Positions 16,336 through 25,469 of a DNA stretch of 64,000 nt are shown in pieces. The notes below the pieces were generated by a model, which worked only from the letters and a program-made list of their open reading frames with translations, made no database searches and was not told where the DNA came from. The number at the start of each line of letters is the position of its first letter. Positions within the stretch are counted from its first letter, which is position 1. Both the position numbers and the translations under genes were made by a program. Origin of the DNA: JAAZMI01 sp050942615 (lineage in GTDB: Bacteria; Bacillota; Dethiobacteria; DTU022; UBA8154); contig JBMNNQ010000001.1 in NCBI GenBank assembly GCA_050942615.1, positions 29,259 through 93,258 of the forward strand, written 5' to 3'.

Positions 16336-17652
16336 TTAGAGAACTGTGTAGGTCACCTGCAGCACCTCCTGCAGGGTGGTCAGGCCTTCCCGGACCCTGT
16401 CCAGTCCATCCTGTAAAAGCGTTTGCATGCCCTGGTTAACGGCATGGTGCCGGATTTCTTCTGTGCTGCCGGACCTAAGAATAATTTTGCGCATTGTATT
16501 GTCTACCGGCATGACCTCATGTATAGCAGTTCGCCCGGCATAGCCGGTAAAATGGCACCTTTCACACCCCTTGCCTTTGGTAAAGATTATATTTTGCACA
16601 CTGTTGCCGCCGGCTTCTTCATAAAAAGCCAGTTCTGCAGCAGGGGGGGTATATTTTTCACGGCAATAGTTACAGGTAAGGCGGCATAAACGTTGGGCAA
16701 CTACTCCGACTAAGGCAGAGGCCAGCAGAAAGGGCTTCACGCCCATATCCAAAAGACGGGTTGCGGCTCCCGGGGCATCATTGGTATGAAGGGTGGAAAA
16801 TACCTGGTGGCCGGTCAGAGCTGCCCTGGTGGCAATTTCAGCTGTTTCATTGTCACGGATCTCACCGAGCATCACAATGTCAGGATCCTGGCGCAAAATA
16901 TGGCGCAACGCCCGGGCAAAAGTCAGCCTCACCTTGTCGTTTACCTGGACCTGGTTAATACCGTCCAGCCTGTACTCCACGGGATCTTCTATAGTAATGA
17001 TATTACGACTGGGGTTGTTGAGGTGGTGCAGGGTGGAATAAAGGGTTGTCGTCTTGCCACAACCGGCTGGCCCGGTAACCAGCACCATGCCGTGGGGGCT
17101 TCTGAGAAAACGAAGGTAACTGCAATATTTTTCATCTTTGAAACCCAAGGCATCAAGGGGTATCACAATTTTATCCGGACGGAGCAGGCGTACCACTATT
17201 TTTTCACCATGAATGGTTGGCAGGGTGGAAAGGCGAACGTTTACGGTCAGTTCACCCCACTGTACCTGAATGTTTCCGTCCTGGGGCAGCCTTTTTTCCG
17301 CAATGTCCATCCCGGCCAGTATTTTCAGGCGGGAAACAACTAAAGGAGCAATTTCCCAGGAGAATATATCCAACCCCCTTAGTTTACCATCCACGCGCAT
17401 CCGGGCCCGTAAACCTTCCTCTGCCGGCTCCAGGTGAATATCGCTGGCATCCTCGTTTATGGCAAGGGTTAACAAGGAATCAGTCAGCTGTGCTGCAGAA
17501 AGATCACTACTGTCTTCAGTCTGGTAAACTACAGCGCTTTCTTTAATTTCAAGCGGTAAACGCATGGGGAACGAATTTTTTTTGCTGCGCTGTTCGGAAT
17601 GTTTTACAGAATGCCCCCACAGTCCCCCTTTTAAGGTAAAGGTTTTTTCCAT
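16336..17652 (-). CDS. Type II secretion/type IV pilus assembly ATPase (GspE/PilB family)
   Basis: The extension ATPase. Walker A GPAGCGKTTTLYST (about 194-207), the Asp box, Walker B LGEIRD (about 262-267) and the His box STLHTNDAPGAATRL are intact. So is the tetracysteine zinc site (CRLTCNYC at 323-330, CERC at 363-366). At 438 residues it lacks the full N-terminal GspE_N domain of PilB, resembling ComGA-like short forms. The frame extends to 17781, but ATG 17652 follows GGGAGGT. It lies just after the prepilin peptidase gene. Confidence 0.95.
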   Translation of the reverse strand: MEKTFTLKGGLWGHSVKHSEQRSKKNSFPMRLPLEIKESAVVYQTEDSSDLSAAQLTDSLLTLAINEDASDIHLEPAEEGLRARMRVDGKLRGLDIFSWEIAPLVVSRLKILAGMDIAEKRLPQDGNIQVQWGELTVNVRLSTLPTIHGEKIVVRLLRPDKIVIPLDALGFKDEKYCSYLRFLRSPHGMVLVTGPAGCGKTTTLYSTLHHLNNPSRNIITIEDPVEYRLDGINQVQVNDKVRLTFARALRHILRQDPDIVMLGEIRDNETAEIATRAALTGHQVFSTLHTNDAPGAATRLLDMGVKPFLLASALVGVVAQRLCRLTCNYCREKYTPPAAELAFYEEAGGNSVQNIIFTKGKGCERCHFTGYAGRTAIHEVMPVDNTMRKIILRSGSTEEIRHHAVNQGMQTLLQDGLDRVREGLTTLQEVLQVTYTVL

Positions 17653-17678
17653 ATAATTACCTCCCCACCTTATAGAAT

Positions 17679-18209
17679 TTAAAGAAAAGATAGATACCAC
17701 TGCCAGATCTCTCGTCCCCAAAAGGCTGTTAAAAAATAGGCCAGTGAAAGAATAGGGGCAAAAGGCAACGCAGCATGCCATGTTTTCTTTTTAAAAAGAA
17801 GTAACACCATCCCGATTACGGCGCCGGAAATAAAAGCTAACATAAAAACAAGCAGGACAGAAGGCCAACCGATGGCCAGACCTAGAACAGCCGTCAACTT
17901 AACGTCTCCCGCCCCCAGGCCACCCTTGCTTAAAAAGGCAACCAGATAAAAAAGGCCGCCCCCGGCCAGAAAACCTGCCAAGGATGACCCATGTGGAAAG
18001 CGGGGACAAAGGAGTTGCCAGAGAAAAACCCAAAAAAAAAGCAACAAAACCAAAAAATTAGGGATCATCATTTTTTGCAGATCCTTTACAGATATTAAAA
18101 ACAGAAAAAGCAGGATTATAACATCACGCAAGAAATTTGCAGCAAAAAAACTGGTACACAAAAAAGATTCCCCCTTGATAATTTTCCTTCCCGCCTCCCT
18201 GCGGCCCAA
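17679..18209 (-). CDS. A24 prepilin peptidase, methylase-less short form
   Basis: An aspartic membrane protease that removes prepilin leaders. The two catalytic Asp motifs are visible: DLQKMMIPN near residue 43 and GGLGAGDVKL near 100. At 176 residues it lacks the N-terminal methyltransferase domain of PilD/ComC, so it may only cleave and not methylate. The start is uncertain: the frame's first ATG is used, though homologous sequence begins only near residue 25. It is the first gene of the pilus-like operon. Confidence 0.85.
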   Translation of the reverse strand: MGRREAGRKIIKGESFLCTSFFAANFLRDVIILLFLFLISVKDLQKMMIPNFLVLLLFFWVFLWQLLCPRFPHGSSLAGFLAGGGLFYLVAFLSKGGLGAGDVKLTAVLGLAIGWPSVLLVFMLAFISGAVIGMVLLLFKKKTWHAALPFAPILSLAYFLTAFWGREIWQWYLSFL

Positions 18210-18561
18210 GTTTCAGGGTCTACCATCTATAACCAATACACCCTGGAACCATGCTATCTTTAGCAGCAACCAGAAACCTTACCATAGGCGTTATTTTACG
18301 CTTTTTACGCTAATAAATTACAAAAAACGGTGGTTTTATTACTATTAATTCAACACAAATAGACCTTTTCCTTTTTTTATAAATTTTATTAAGAAGATTC
18401 TTTTCTTTTTTTACCCTGTAACTTTTTAAAGAAGTATTTTTTATTTACATTTTGTGGACATAATATGAGCAAAAGCATAGCCTCTAGGGCGGATTCCCTA
18501 TTTAACCTTTTATTTTTCTGTTAGTGGCAGCAATGAAATAATTCAATAAAGGGGGTTTAAA
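18210..18561. other. AT-rich divergent intergenic region
   Basis: These 352 bases lie between the minus-strand pilus operon and a plus-strand small gene, so they should hold divergent promoters. A tandem TTTTACGCT repeat is seen around 18294-18310. No consensus -35/-10 pair is convincing on either strand. Confidence 0.5.
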
Positions 18562-18795
18562 ATGAAACGATTGGAACAAAATGTTGTCAGCAAAGAATTG
18601 GCACCCTATCTTAAAGGGAAGGGAATTAAGGATGCCGGTTCCCTGTTAAAAATAGTCCGCAGGGCGCTGGAAGATATAAAAAAAGAAGAGCCCTGCCTGG
18701 CAGAGCTGAATATCGGTGAAATTTCCTTTTTGCAGGATCAAAAAAGCGGGATCACCTTGAAAGTATATTTTGATGATTACCCTCCGGGTTTTTAA
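18562..18795 (+). CDS. Small hypothetical protein
   Basis: A 77-residue plus-strand gene with AAAGGGGG about six bases before ATG 18562. The product is charged, with helices (LKGKGIKDAGSLLKIVRRAL) and a C-terminal beta-like stretch (ISFLQDQKSGITLKVYFDDY). It has no signal peptide or membrane segment. I do not recognise a family. The good ribosome site, coding-like composition and isolation from overlapping genes support it as real. It converges with yqeG on the opposite strand. Confidence 0.65.
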   Translation: MKRLEQNVVSKELAPYLKGKGIKDAGSLLKIVRRALEDIKKEEPCLAELNIGEISFLQDQKSGITLKVYFDDYPPGF

Positions 18796-18822
18796 TACCT
18801 CCCGCCGGCATTGCCCGGCAGG

Positions 18823-19335
18823 CTATTCCAAATAACCCTTGCGCTTGAGGCCGGAAAGCACAATTTTTTCAACCTTGCGCACACACATTGTCCCTAAAAA
18901 TTCACGTTTATTGATAGGATGGACAAGTATTGTATAGAGCCCCAAACGGTTTCCCCCCAGGATATCGGTAAAAATCTGATCTCCGACCACTGCCACCTGC
19001 GGCGGCGTAAGTTCCATCAGGGCCAGCGCCTTGCGAAAAGTGCGGCGACGTGGTTTTACTGCCTTCCAGAAAGCCGGTAAATCAAATATTTTCTGTACTT
19101 TCTCACCCCGGCGGGCATCGTTGTTGGAGACGATGCAGGCATTGAAACCCGAATTTTTCACTTCATCAATCCAGGATCTTACTTCTGGAAAAACAGCGTG
19201 TTCGTTCCAGGGCACAAGGGTATTATCTAAATCCAAAATCAGTCCCTCAATGCCTTTTCCTTTTAAATTCTGCAAATCTATTTGATGAACATCCTTGACA
19301 AACTGTTTGGGACACAAGTAACTTAGCACTGCCAT
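18823..19335 (-). CDS. YqeG family HAD-IIIA phosphatase
   Basis: A HAD-superfamily hydrolase with the nucleophile motif LDLDNTLVPWNEH near residue 37, motif II VSNN, a Lys in motif III region (VKPRRRTFRKAL) and motif IV VVGDQIFTDILGGNRLG. These match the YqeG group; the substrate is not established. The frame extends to 19395, but ATG 19335 with AGGAGG nearby gives the usual 170-residue length. In Bacillus yqeG precedes yqeH and aroE, which are not seen here. Confidence 0.88.
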   Translation of the reverse strand: MAVLSYLCPKQFVKDVHQIDLQNLKGKGIEGLILDLDNTLVPWNEHAVFPEVRSWIDEVKNSGFNACIVSNNDARRGEKVQKIFDLPAFWKAVKPRRRTFRKALALMELTPPQVAVVGDQIFTDILGGNRLGLYTILVHPINKREFLGTMCVRKVEKIVLSGLKRKGYLE

Positions 19336-19666
19336 AATCCTCCTAGAATCCACAAGCGCACTTTCCTTATAAAATGAAAAATGCACTAAGAGCATGCTGG
19401 TTTTCTTATTTTAGAAACTGCCGCTTACCAGTATACCAGAAAAAAAACCTTTAACAAAGACGAGCAGGAAAGTAAAACAGGCGGAAAATTTATAGGGTTT
19501 AGGGGGGGCTACCCATTATTTAGCAGTACCCAAAAGCAGAAGAAAGAGGTGATCTACAAAACAGGGTAAAAGGACATCCACCGGGTGGATTTAAACCGTT
19601 TTGGAGATCATTTTGTTTTGAAGATCATTTTCCGGGTAATAGTGTTTGTTCGACATTTTGCAGGTT
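19336..19666. other. Intergenic region downstream of sigK
   Basis: About 330 bases without a convincing gene. A short palindrome (ATCCACC, one base, GGTGGAT) lies at 19576-19590, followed on the minus strand by a weak T stretch, and could be the end of the sigK transcript. The direct repeat GATCATTTT occurs twice near 19605-19630. Confidence 0.5.
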
Positions 19667-20356
19667 TTAAGGCTGAAATTCTTCAGCAATCTGGCCCAGG
19701 ATCCTTTTTTCGATCCGGGAAACATAAGAACGAGAGATGCCCAACTCGCCGGCCACTTCACGCTGTGTATATTTCTTCCTGCCCTCCAGTCCGTAGCGCA
19801 TCACTAAAACTTTCTGATCCCTGATTTTTAACTTTTTAATAATTCTCTTCAGTTTTTCATTGAAAAGGATTATCTCCACTTCATCCAACACTATTTCCGG
19901 GCTGCTGCCCAGGATATCCTCAAAGGTAATTTCATTGCCGTCTTTATCGGCGCCAATCGGTTCGCTGATGGAGACCTCCTGCCTGACCTTCCTGTTGGCC
20001 CGGATGTGCATCAAAATTTCGTTCTGAACACATTTGGCAGCATAAGTAGCCAGACGGGCCCCCTTGGTGCCATCATAGGTGTTAATCGCCTTAATAAGGC
20101 CGATTGTACCGATCGAGATCAGATCATCCTTGCTTTCCCCCGTATTTTCAAATTTTTTTACCACATGGGCTACCAGCCTTAAGTTACGTTCGATCAAAAC
20201 CTGCCGCGCTTCCCTGTTTCCCCTGCTTAAAAGTTCCAGGTAATGTTTTTCCTCCTGTTTGTTCAGGGGCTGGGGAAAAGAATCGCTGGTGATGTAAGAC
20301 ACAAGAAGCATGATGCCCCTTAGAACCAGGGCAACTGTTGCCATTAAAGAAAACAT
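19667..20356 (-). CDS. sigK: RNA polymerase sporulation sigma factor SigK
   Basis: SigK directs late mother-cell transcription (coat and maturation genes). The protein has a hydrophobic pro-sequence (residues about 1-20), then the SigK core: FPQPLNKQEEKHYLELLSRG, NLRLVAHVVKKFENTGE, the region 2 stretch DLISIGTIGLIKAINTYDG, and region 4 YTQREVAGELGISRSYVSRI. The pro-sequence implies proteolytic activation as in Bacillus. The gene is continuous, with no skin-type element. Start ATG 20356 follows AAGGTGGG. Confidence 0.93.
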   Translation of the reverse strand: MFSLMATVALVLRGIMLLVSYITSDSFPQPLNKQEEKHYLELLSRGNREARQVLIERNLRLVAHVVKKFENTGESKDDLISIGTIGLIKAINTYDGTKGARLATYAAKCVQNEILMHIRANRKVRQEVSISEPIGADKDGNEITFEDILGSSPEIVLDEVEIILFNEKLKRIIKKLKIRDQKVLVMRYGLEGRKKYTQREVAGELGISRSYVSRIEKRILGQIAEEFQP

Positions 20357-20379
20357 CCCTTTTTTCCCACCTTCTCATA

Positions 20380-20402
20380 ACTTAAAAGGTCACCTTTTAA
20401 GT
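20380..20402. repeat. Perfect 23-base palindrome upstream of sigK
   Basis: ACTTAAAAGGT and ACCTTTTAAGT are exact inverted copies around one base, 24 bases before the sigK start. No T run follows on either strand, so it is better read as a protein-binding operator than a terminator. Confidence 0.6.
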
Positions 20403-20440
20403 ATATGGGTTAAAAAGGGATTTCGTGCGTGTCCAAATTG

Positions 20441-21340
20441 TTAAAGCCCGCGTAAATATTCCGGCCGCAGACTGCCGGTATCTCTTTGTTGATATACTGC
20501 GTCCAGGGCTTGCAGCAGTGCTTTTTTGTCCCGGGGCAGGGTGCCCTTCAGGGGCAGGTAATTGGAGGCATGGTTACAGCGGAAAACACAGTTGGAAAGC
20601 GCCAACGGTTCCAACATCAGCCTGATTTCATGCAGCATTTCCAGCGGTGCCAGCACTGCAAACTGTCCCCTTTCCACCCGTCTGGCCAGCGGTGTGTTCT
20701 GGCAAACCATCAGGGTTAGCAGGCCCAAATATTCGGGATCGATCTCATTTAAAAGGGTAGCTGTATCATGCGCATGGGCAGCCATCTTTTCATAACCGCC
20801 CAGGCCGTTGATAACGGTCACAGAAAGCGTCAGGCCCGCCTTCCGGGCGCGCTGCCCGGCCTTGCTAACCTCTTCCCGCGTGGCTCCCTTGCGGATCCAG
20901 GCTAAGAGTTCTTCATTTCCTGTTTCCACACCCATGTAGACAATGCCCATCCCCGCCTTTTTCAAGGCTTCCAATTCCCGGGGCTCTTTATGCAAAAGAT
21001 CCTGGGGCGTAGCATAAACACTGACCCGTTCCAGCTGGGGAAAGGTTTTGTAAAGCTTGTTCAAAATGGCCAGTAACTTGGGGGCATCCATGGCCATGGC
21101 ATTGCCATCAGCCAAAAATACCCGTCTGATGTTTCGGTAATAACCGGCGGCACTGTCTATGTCTTCAAAAATATCCTGTAAATCCCTCTCGCGGTATTTT
21201 TTATCCTTAAAAGTGATACAGAATATGCATTTATTGTGAGAACAGCCAATTGTCGCCTGCAAAATTAAACTCCCGGCTTCACTGGGTGGACGATATATTG
21301 CACCTTCGTAACGCACTAAGCTTAAACCCCCTTCAGGCAA
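20441..21340 (-). CDS. Radical SAM protein
   Basis: A 299-residue radical SAM enzyme of the HemN/Elp3-like type. The cluster-binding cysteines are in GCSHNKCIFC near residue 33 (Cx4Cx2C spacing, as in several uncharacterised Firmicute members). A GGE-like motif (LADGNAMAMD) and GVETGNEELLAWIRKGATRE follow, the latter typical of SAM-binding strands. The substrate is unknown. It lies upstream of sigK in the same direction with the palindrome between them, so a shared transcript is possible. No maturation partner is adjacent. Confidence 0.85.
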   Translation of the reverse strand: MPEGGLSLVRYEGAIYRPPSEAGSLILQATIGCSHNKCIFCITFKDKKYRERDLQDIFEDIDSAAGYYRNIRRVFLADGNAMAMDAPKLLAILNKLYKTFPQLERVSVYATPQDLLHKEPRELEALKKAGMGIVYMGVETGNEELLAWIRKGATREEVSKAGQRARKAGLTLSVTVINGLGGYEKMAAHAHDTATLLNEIDPEYLGLLTLMVCQNTPLARRVERGQFAVLAPLEMLHEIRLMLEPLALSNCVFRCNHASNYLPLKGTLPRDKKALLQALDAVYQQRDTGSLRPEYLRGL

Positions 21341-21509
21341 AAAGCTGCCAAATCCATTTATAATATTATATCACAAATTTTACAAAATGTTAGGCAGCTT
21401 TTAAAACCGCCCATTTACCTTGTCAGCGGTCCTTTGGAAACCGGCATTAGCCAGGCCGCCCGTTTCATCCGCCAGGTGCCCGGGGAACAGTAGGGCCTGC
21501 GGTTGGGAT

Positions 21510-24500
21510 TTAAAGGCTGCCGTCCACGGCAACAACCTTGGGGCCCCGGAAAAAATAAAGATACTTCCCCTTGATTTTTTCTTTCCAGATTGTCTCCAGG
21601 GCCTGTGTATAATATTTCATCTGCAGCCGGTAACGTTTTTGGAGTTCTTCTGCTGTCAGGCCGGCAATATAATCAGTTTTGTAATCGATCAGCAGCAGCC
21701 CGTCCTTTTCCCAGGCTAGGCAGTCAATTACGCCCTGGATGAGCACCGGCTCCTGTAAGGGCAGTAAGCTCCCAGGATCCACACCGGTTTCATTGCCGGG
21801 CGGGCCGGGATATACTTCGGACGCCGGCAGCGCCAGGCTGAAGGGTATCTCCCGCCGGATACGGGTTGCCTGCAATACCCTTTTCCCCAGCGCGGTGTAA
21901 AAAAATGCTGCGATGGCCGCCGGATCGACGGTTTCCTTTTCTTCCCCGGTCAGGTAGCCTTGTGCGACCATTTCTTTTAACTGCCGGGAGACATTTGCTT
22001 CGTCCGGAAAGGGTTTGAATTTCAGGTGCTGCATCACCGTGTGATAAGCTGTACCCCGTTCCGTGGCGGTCAGCCTGCTTTCTCCTAAAAAACGCGGGTT
22101 CGGCCCCCCGGCAAAAGCGGGTTCCAGCCAAGGCGCGGTCTGGGCATTTTCCCCCTCCAGGCCGGCAGCAAAAAGTTTTTGCAGTTCAGAAACAGAAACC
22201 TTGACAAAAGAGGACTCTGCTGTGCGGTGGGGGTAGCGCCACGCAAGACGCCGGTCAACTTCCCCGGCCCAGCGGCTGCTGCCTGCAGCAACTGTTTCCA
22301 GGCGGGCAACTTTTGCAGCAAGGTCTGTCTGTTGTGCACTGTCCAAAACCCTTTCCGCCGGTTCTGTTGCCGCTGTTACTTCCCGGGCGGCAATGACCTT
22401 CACGTTCCAGGCAGCAGGTTCTTCTTCTGTCAGGCAGGGAACACTGCCCGGCTCTTTTAGCATGGCCCGCAGCGGGGATGCCCCGGGGTGCCGCAGTAAG
22501 GCCGGCCCCAACCAGTCCAGGCATCTCTTGGCCCGGCGGCGTTCATAGGCCGGCAGGAGCAGCTCCCCGGCAGAAGCACATTCTGCCCAGCGTTGCACCT
22601 CCCCGGCCAGGTTATTGACAGTCGCCACCAGGAAAAGTTTTTCCTGGGCCCGCGTTAAAGCTACATATAGAATGCGCAGTTCTTCAGCCAGCAGTTCCAG
22701 GTCCAGCCGGTTGTTTATCGCCAGCCAGGGCAGGGTGGGATAGATCTGGCGCGACGCAGTATCGATATACTTGGGGCCAAAACCCAGCTTTTTATGTAAA
22801 AGAAAGTTCTGCCTGAGGTCCTGCCGGTTAAACTGTTTGGCCAGCCCGGCCACAAAGACGATCGGAAATTCAAGCCCCTTGCTTTTATGCACAGTGATAA
22901 TGCGCACAACATCCTCCTGTTCACCCAACGCCCGGGCCACCCCTAAATCACCGCCCTGTTCCTGCAGCCGTTCAATGAACCGCAGGAAGCGGAACAGACC
23001 CCTGAAAGAAGTGGCTTCATACTGGCGGGCGCGATCATACAGGGCCCGCAGGTTGGCCTGGCGCTGGTTTCCCCCGGGCATACCGCCGGCCAAGTCATAA
23101 TAGCCGGTATCCCTGTAGATCTGCCAGATTAACCCGGCCAGGGAACCTTCCCGGGCCTCTTCTCGCCAGCGCAGCAGGTTTTCCCTGAAAAGGGCCAGGT
23201 GCGCAAACAGCGCCGGTGCATGGTCATCTGCCTTCCGGGAACAAAAAAACTGCAGGGCTTCGTAGTAATTTACCCCGGGGGCGGCAGCACGGATTTGGGC
23301 CAATTCTGTGGCGTCAAGCCCGACTAAAGGCGAACGCAGCACGGCCGCCAGGGGAATCTCCTGGTAGGGGTTGTCGATGACCTTTAAAAGGGAAAGCATT
23401 ACTTCAACCTCGGTCGCCGCAAAGTAACCTGTGCCCAGTTCGGCATAGGCGGGAATCCCGGCCCGGCGCAGCTCTTCCAGGATGGGGATGGCCCAGTGGC
23501 GTGCAGTGCGCAATAAGATTACAATATCCCGGCAGGCAGCCGGACGCATTTTTCCTGTTTCCCGTTCATAAATGGCGAAAGGTTTTTTACCGCTCGCCCC
23601 CAAAAGTTCTTTGATTTTGCCTGCCAGCAGGCGCCCTTCCAGCTCCGCCCGGTCCAGTTCTTCCTCCTCCCCCGTTTCTTCATCAAATTCCTTTTCACCC
23701 GGCGAAAAATTTCCGGCTTCCCCGGCTGTATCTGCTACCGGAATTTCATTTTCCCCGCCTGTTGCCGTGCCGTTTCCATTTACACCGTTATCCTCAGCGG
23801 TGCGGGTAATAAAAATAGCTTCCAGCGCCCGGGGGTTGGAAACAGTTTTTCCCTCTTCGGCAGTAGGGGGTTCAGCCGGGCAGGCAGCGGGATAGGCAGC
23901 ACCGTAATGCAGCCAGGCCTCCCGGTCATAGGCCATCTCCCCGACAGCCTCGTCCATAATTTGACTGAAAAGAAAATTTACCCCCGCCAGGATCTCCCGC
24001 CGGCTGCGAAAATTATGCATCAGGGCCAGGCAGGTTCCCGGCAGGGTCCCTTTGTTATAGGCGTGGTATTTCTCTAAAAACAGCTCCGGTGCAGCCAGGC
24101 GAAAGCGGTAAATACTCTGCTTGACATCCCCGACCATAAAAGTATTTCCCCCCGGTTCCGGCCGGGAAGCCAAGGTTAAAATAGCCTCCTGGACCGGGTT
24201 AATATCCTGGTACTCATCGATCAGCACCTCGGCAAACTGTGCCCGGTATTGCAGAGCTGCTGCCGAGGGTAAAAGGCTGCCGGCGGTGCTTTCCGGGCAG
24301 CTTAGAATTTCCAGGGCATAATGTTCCAGATCGTTAAAATCAAGGGCGCCTTTTTCCGCCTTGGCCCGGCGATAGCGCCGGGCAAAGTCCTCCACAATTT
24401 CCACCAAAAAATGGTACAGGGGTGCCAGCGAACCAAGTTCTGCCGCCTGTTCCGCCAGCGGGCGCTGAAAAAGTGTTTCTTTCAGTTTCTGCAGCTCTTC

Positions 24501-25469
24501 CTTGCATGCGTTGCGCTTTTGTTGCACACTTTCGATTAAAAACTGGCTGTAGTTTTCGCCGCGGCAGGGTTTCAACCGCGCAAAAACCGGCCGCTGCAGC
24601 GCTGCGTAAAGCTCTGTCCAGGAGCGCTGTGCCGCATTTTCGATCTGCTGCAAGGCAGACAGTTCTGTCTGCAGGTTGGCGAGATAGGGCGCCGGGCCCT
24701 CCGGCCTGCCGGCCAGCGCCAAGGCCTCCTGCAGACGGCCTGCCAGGCCTGCTGTTGCCTGCCGGCAGTGCAGCAGCATTTCTCCGGCCCAGGGGGTCTG
24801 CTCCAATTCTGCAGCCCCCTCCACTGCAAAAGCGGCGGCCTGTTCCTGCAGCCACAGATCTGGCTGCCGGTGGCTGCGGGAAAAGCTGTAGAGGCGCAAC
24901 AGCAACGCAGACAGGGCCTCATCCCCGCGGTGGCTGCTGTACATGTCCACCAGGCGGTAAAAAAGGCTATCGGCTTCTTCCCGATCATAATAGGTTTCCA
25001 GTACTTCCTCTATAACTTCCTGCTGCAGGAGTGCAGCTTCTGTTTCTTCCAGAATGCGGCAGGAGGGATCAAGATCCCGCAGGTAATAGTAGCGCTTAAT
25101 CACCTGCAAACAGAAAGAATGGACGGTGCTGATCGCCGCTTTGTTCAGAAGTAAAAGCTGGCGGCGTAAAAAAACCTGGCGCGGGTTTTTCTGCAGGGCC
25201 TTTTCCAAGGCGGCAGCAAGGCGCTGTTTCATTTCCGCAGCGGCGGCTTTAGTGAAGGTGACCACCAATAACCGGTCGATCTCCACCGGATTTTCCCGGT
25301 CCATAATGTGCTGCAGAATCCGTTCCACGAGCACGCTGGTTTTACCTGAGCCGGCCCCGGCGGTGACCAGCACATTTCCCCCCCGGCAGGTAATGGCCTG
25401 CCATTGTTTGTCCGTCCAGTTGCTGCCCGCCGGTTTTGGCTGCCGGTTTTTATTTTTCCCGTTCTGCAC
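21510..25469 (-). CDS. addA: Helicase-exonuclease AddA
   Basis: AddA is the UvrD-type helicase and nuclease of the AddAB double-strand-break repair enzyme. Walker A VTAGAGSGKTSVL lies at about 35-47, Walker B within AEVLIDEYQDINPVQE, and VRIITVHKSKGLEFPIVFVA and ILYVALTRAQEKL follow. The RecB-type nuclease motif LLIDYKTDYI is near residue 1260. Length 1319 is normal. The start overlaps the end of addB by 20 bases, showing coupling. A hydrophilic insert (about 540-610, EDNGVNGNGTATGGENE) is poorly conserved-looking. Confidence 0.96.
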   Translation of the reverse strand: MQNGKNKNRQPKPAGSNWTDKQWQAITCRGGNVLVTAGAGSGKTSVLVERILQHIMDRENPVEIDRLLVVTFTKAAAAEMKQRLAAALEKALQKNPRQVFLRRQLLLLNKAAISTVHSFCLQVIKRYYYLRDLDPSCRILEETEAALLQQEVIEEVLETYYDREEADSLFYRLVDMYSSHRGDEALSALLLRLYSFSRSHRQPDLWLQEQAAAFAVEGAAELEQTPWAGEMLLHCRQATAGLAGRLQEALALAGRPEGPAPYLANLQTELSALQQIENAAQRSWTELYAALQRPVFARLKPCRGENYSQFLIESVQQKRNACKEELQKLKETLFQRPLAEQAAELGSLAPLYHFLVEIVEDFARRYRRAKAEKGALDFNDLEHYALEILSCPESTAGSLLPSAAALQYRAQFAEVLIDEYQDINPVQEAILTLASRPEPGGNTFMVGDVKQSIYRFRLAAPELFLEKYHAYNKGTLPGTCLALMHNFRSRREILAGVNFLFSQIMDEAVGEMAYDREAWLHYGAAYPAACPAEPPTAEEGKTVSNPRALEAIFITRTAEDNGVNGNGTATGGENEIPVADTAGEAGNFSPGEKEFDEETGEEEELDRAELEGRLLAGKIKELLGASGKKPFAIYERETGKMRPAACRDIVILLRTARHWAIPILEELRRAGIPAYAELGTGYFAATEVEVMLSLLKVIDNPYQEIPLAAVLRSPLVGLDATELAQIRAAAPGVNYYEALQFFCSRKADDHAPALFAHLALFRENLLRWREEAREGSLAGLIWQIYRDTGYYDLAGGMPGGNQRQANLRALYDRARQYEATSFRGLFRFLRFIERLQEQGGDLGVARALGEQEDVVRIITVHKSKGLEFPIVFVAGLAKQFNRQDLRQNFLLHKKLGFGPKYIDTASRQIYPTLPWLAINNRLDLELLAEELRILYVALTRAQEKLFLVATVNNLAGEVQRWAECASAGELLLPAYERRRAKRCLDWLGPALLRHPGASPLRAMLKEPGSVPCLTEEEPAAWNVKVIAAREVTAATEPAERVLDSAQQTDLAAKVARLETVAAGSSRWAGEVDRRLAWRYPHRTAESSFVKVSVSELQKLFAAGLEGENAQTAPWLEPAFAGGPNPRFLGESRLTATERGTAYHTVMQHLKFKPFPDEANVSRQLKEMVAQGYLTGEEKETVDPAAIAAFFYTALGKRVLQATRIRREIPFSLALPASEVYPGPPGNETGVDPGSLLPLQEPVLIQGVIDCLAWEKDGLLLIDYKTDYIAGLTAEELQKRYRLQMKYYTQALETIWKEKIKGKYLYFFRGPKVVAVDGSL

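Noticed and set aside
19667..20356. Interrupted sigK with a skin element
   Set aside because: The gene is one continuous frame with all sigma regions, so no excision is needed.
24340..25154. Several long overlapping frames on both strands inside addA
   Set aside because: They are shadows of the GC-rich addA gene, with no ribosome sites or recognisable domains.
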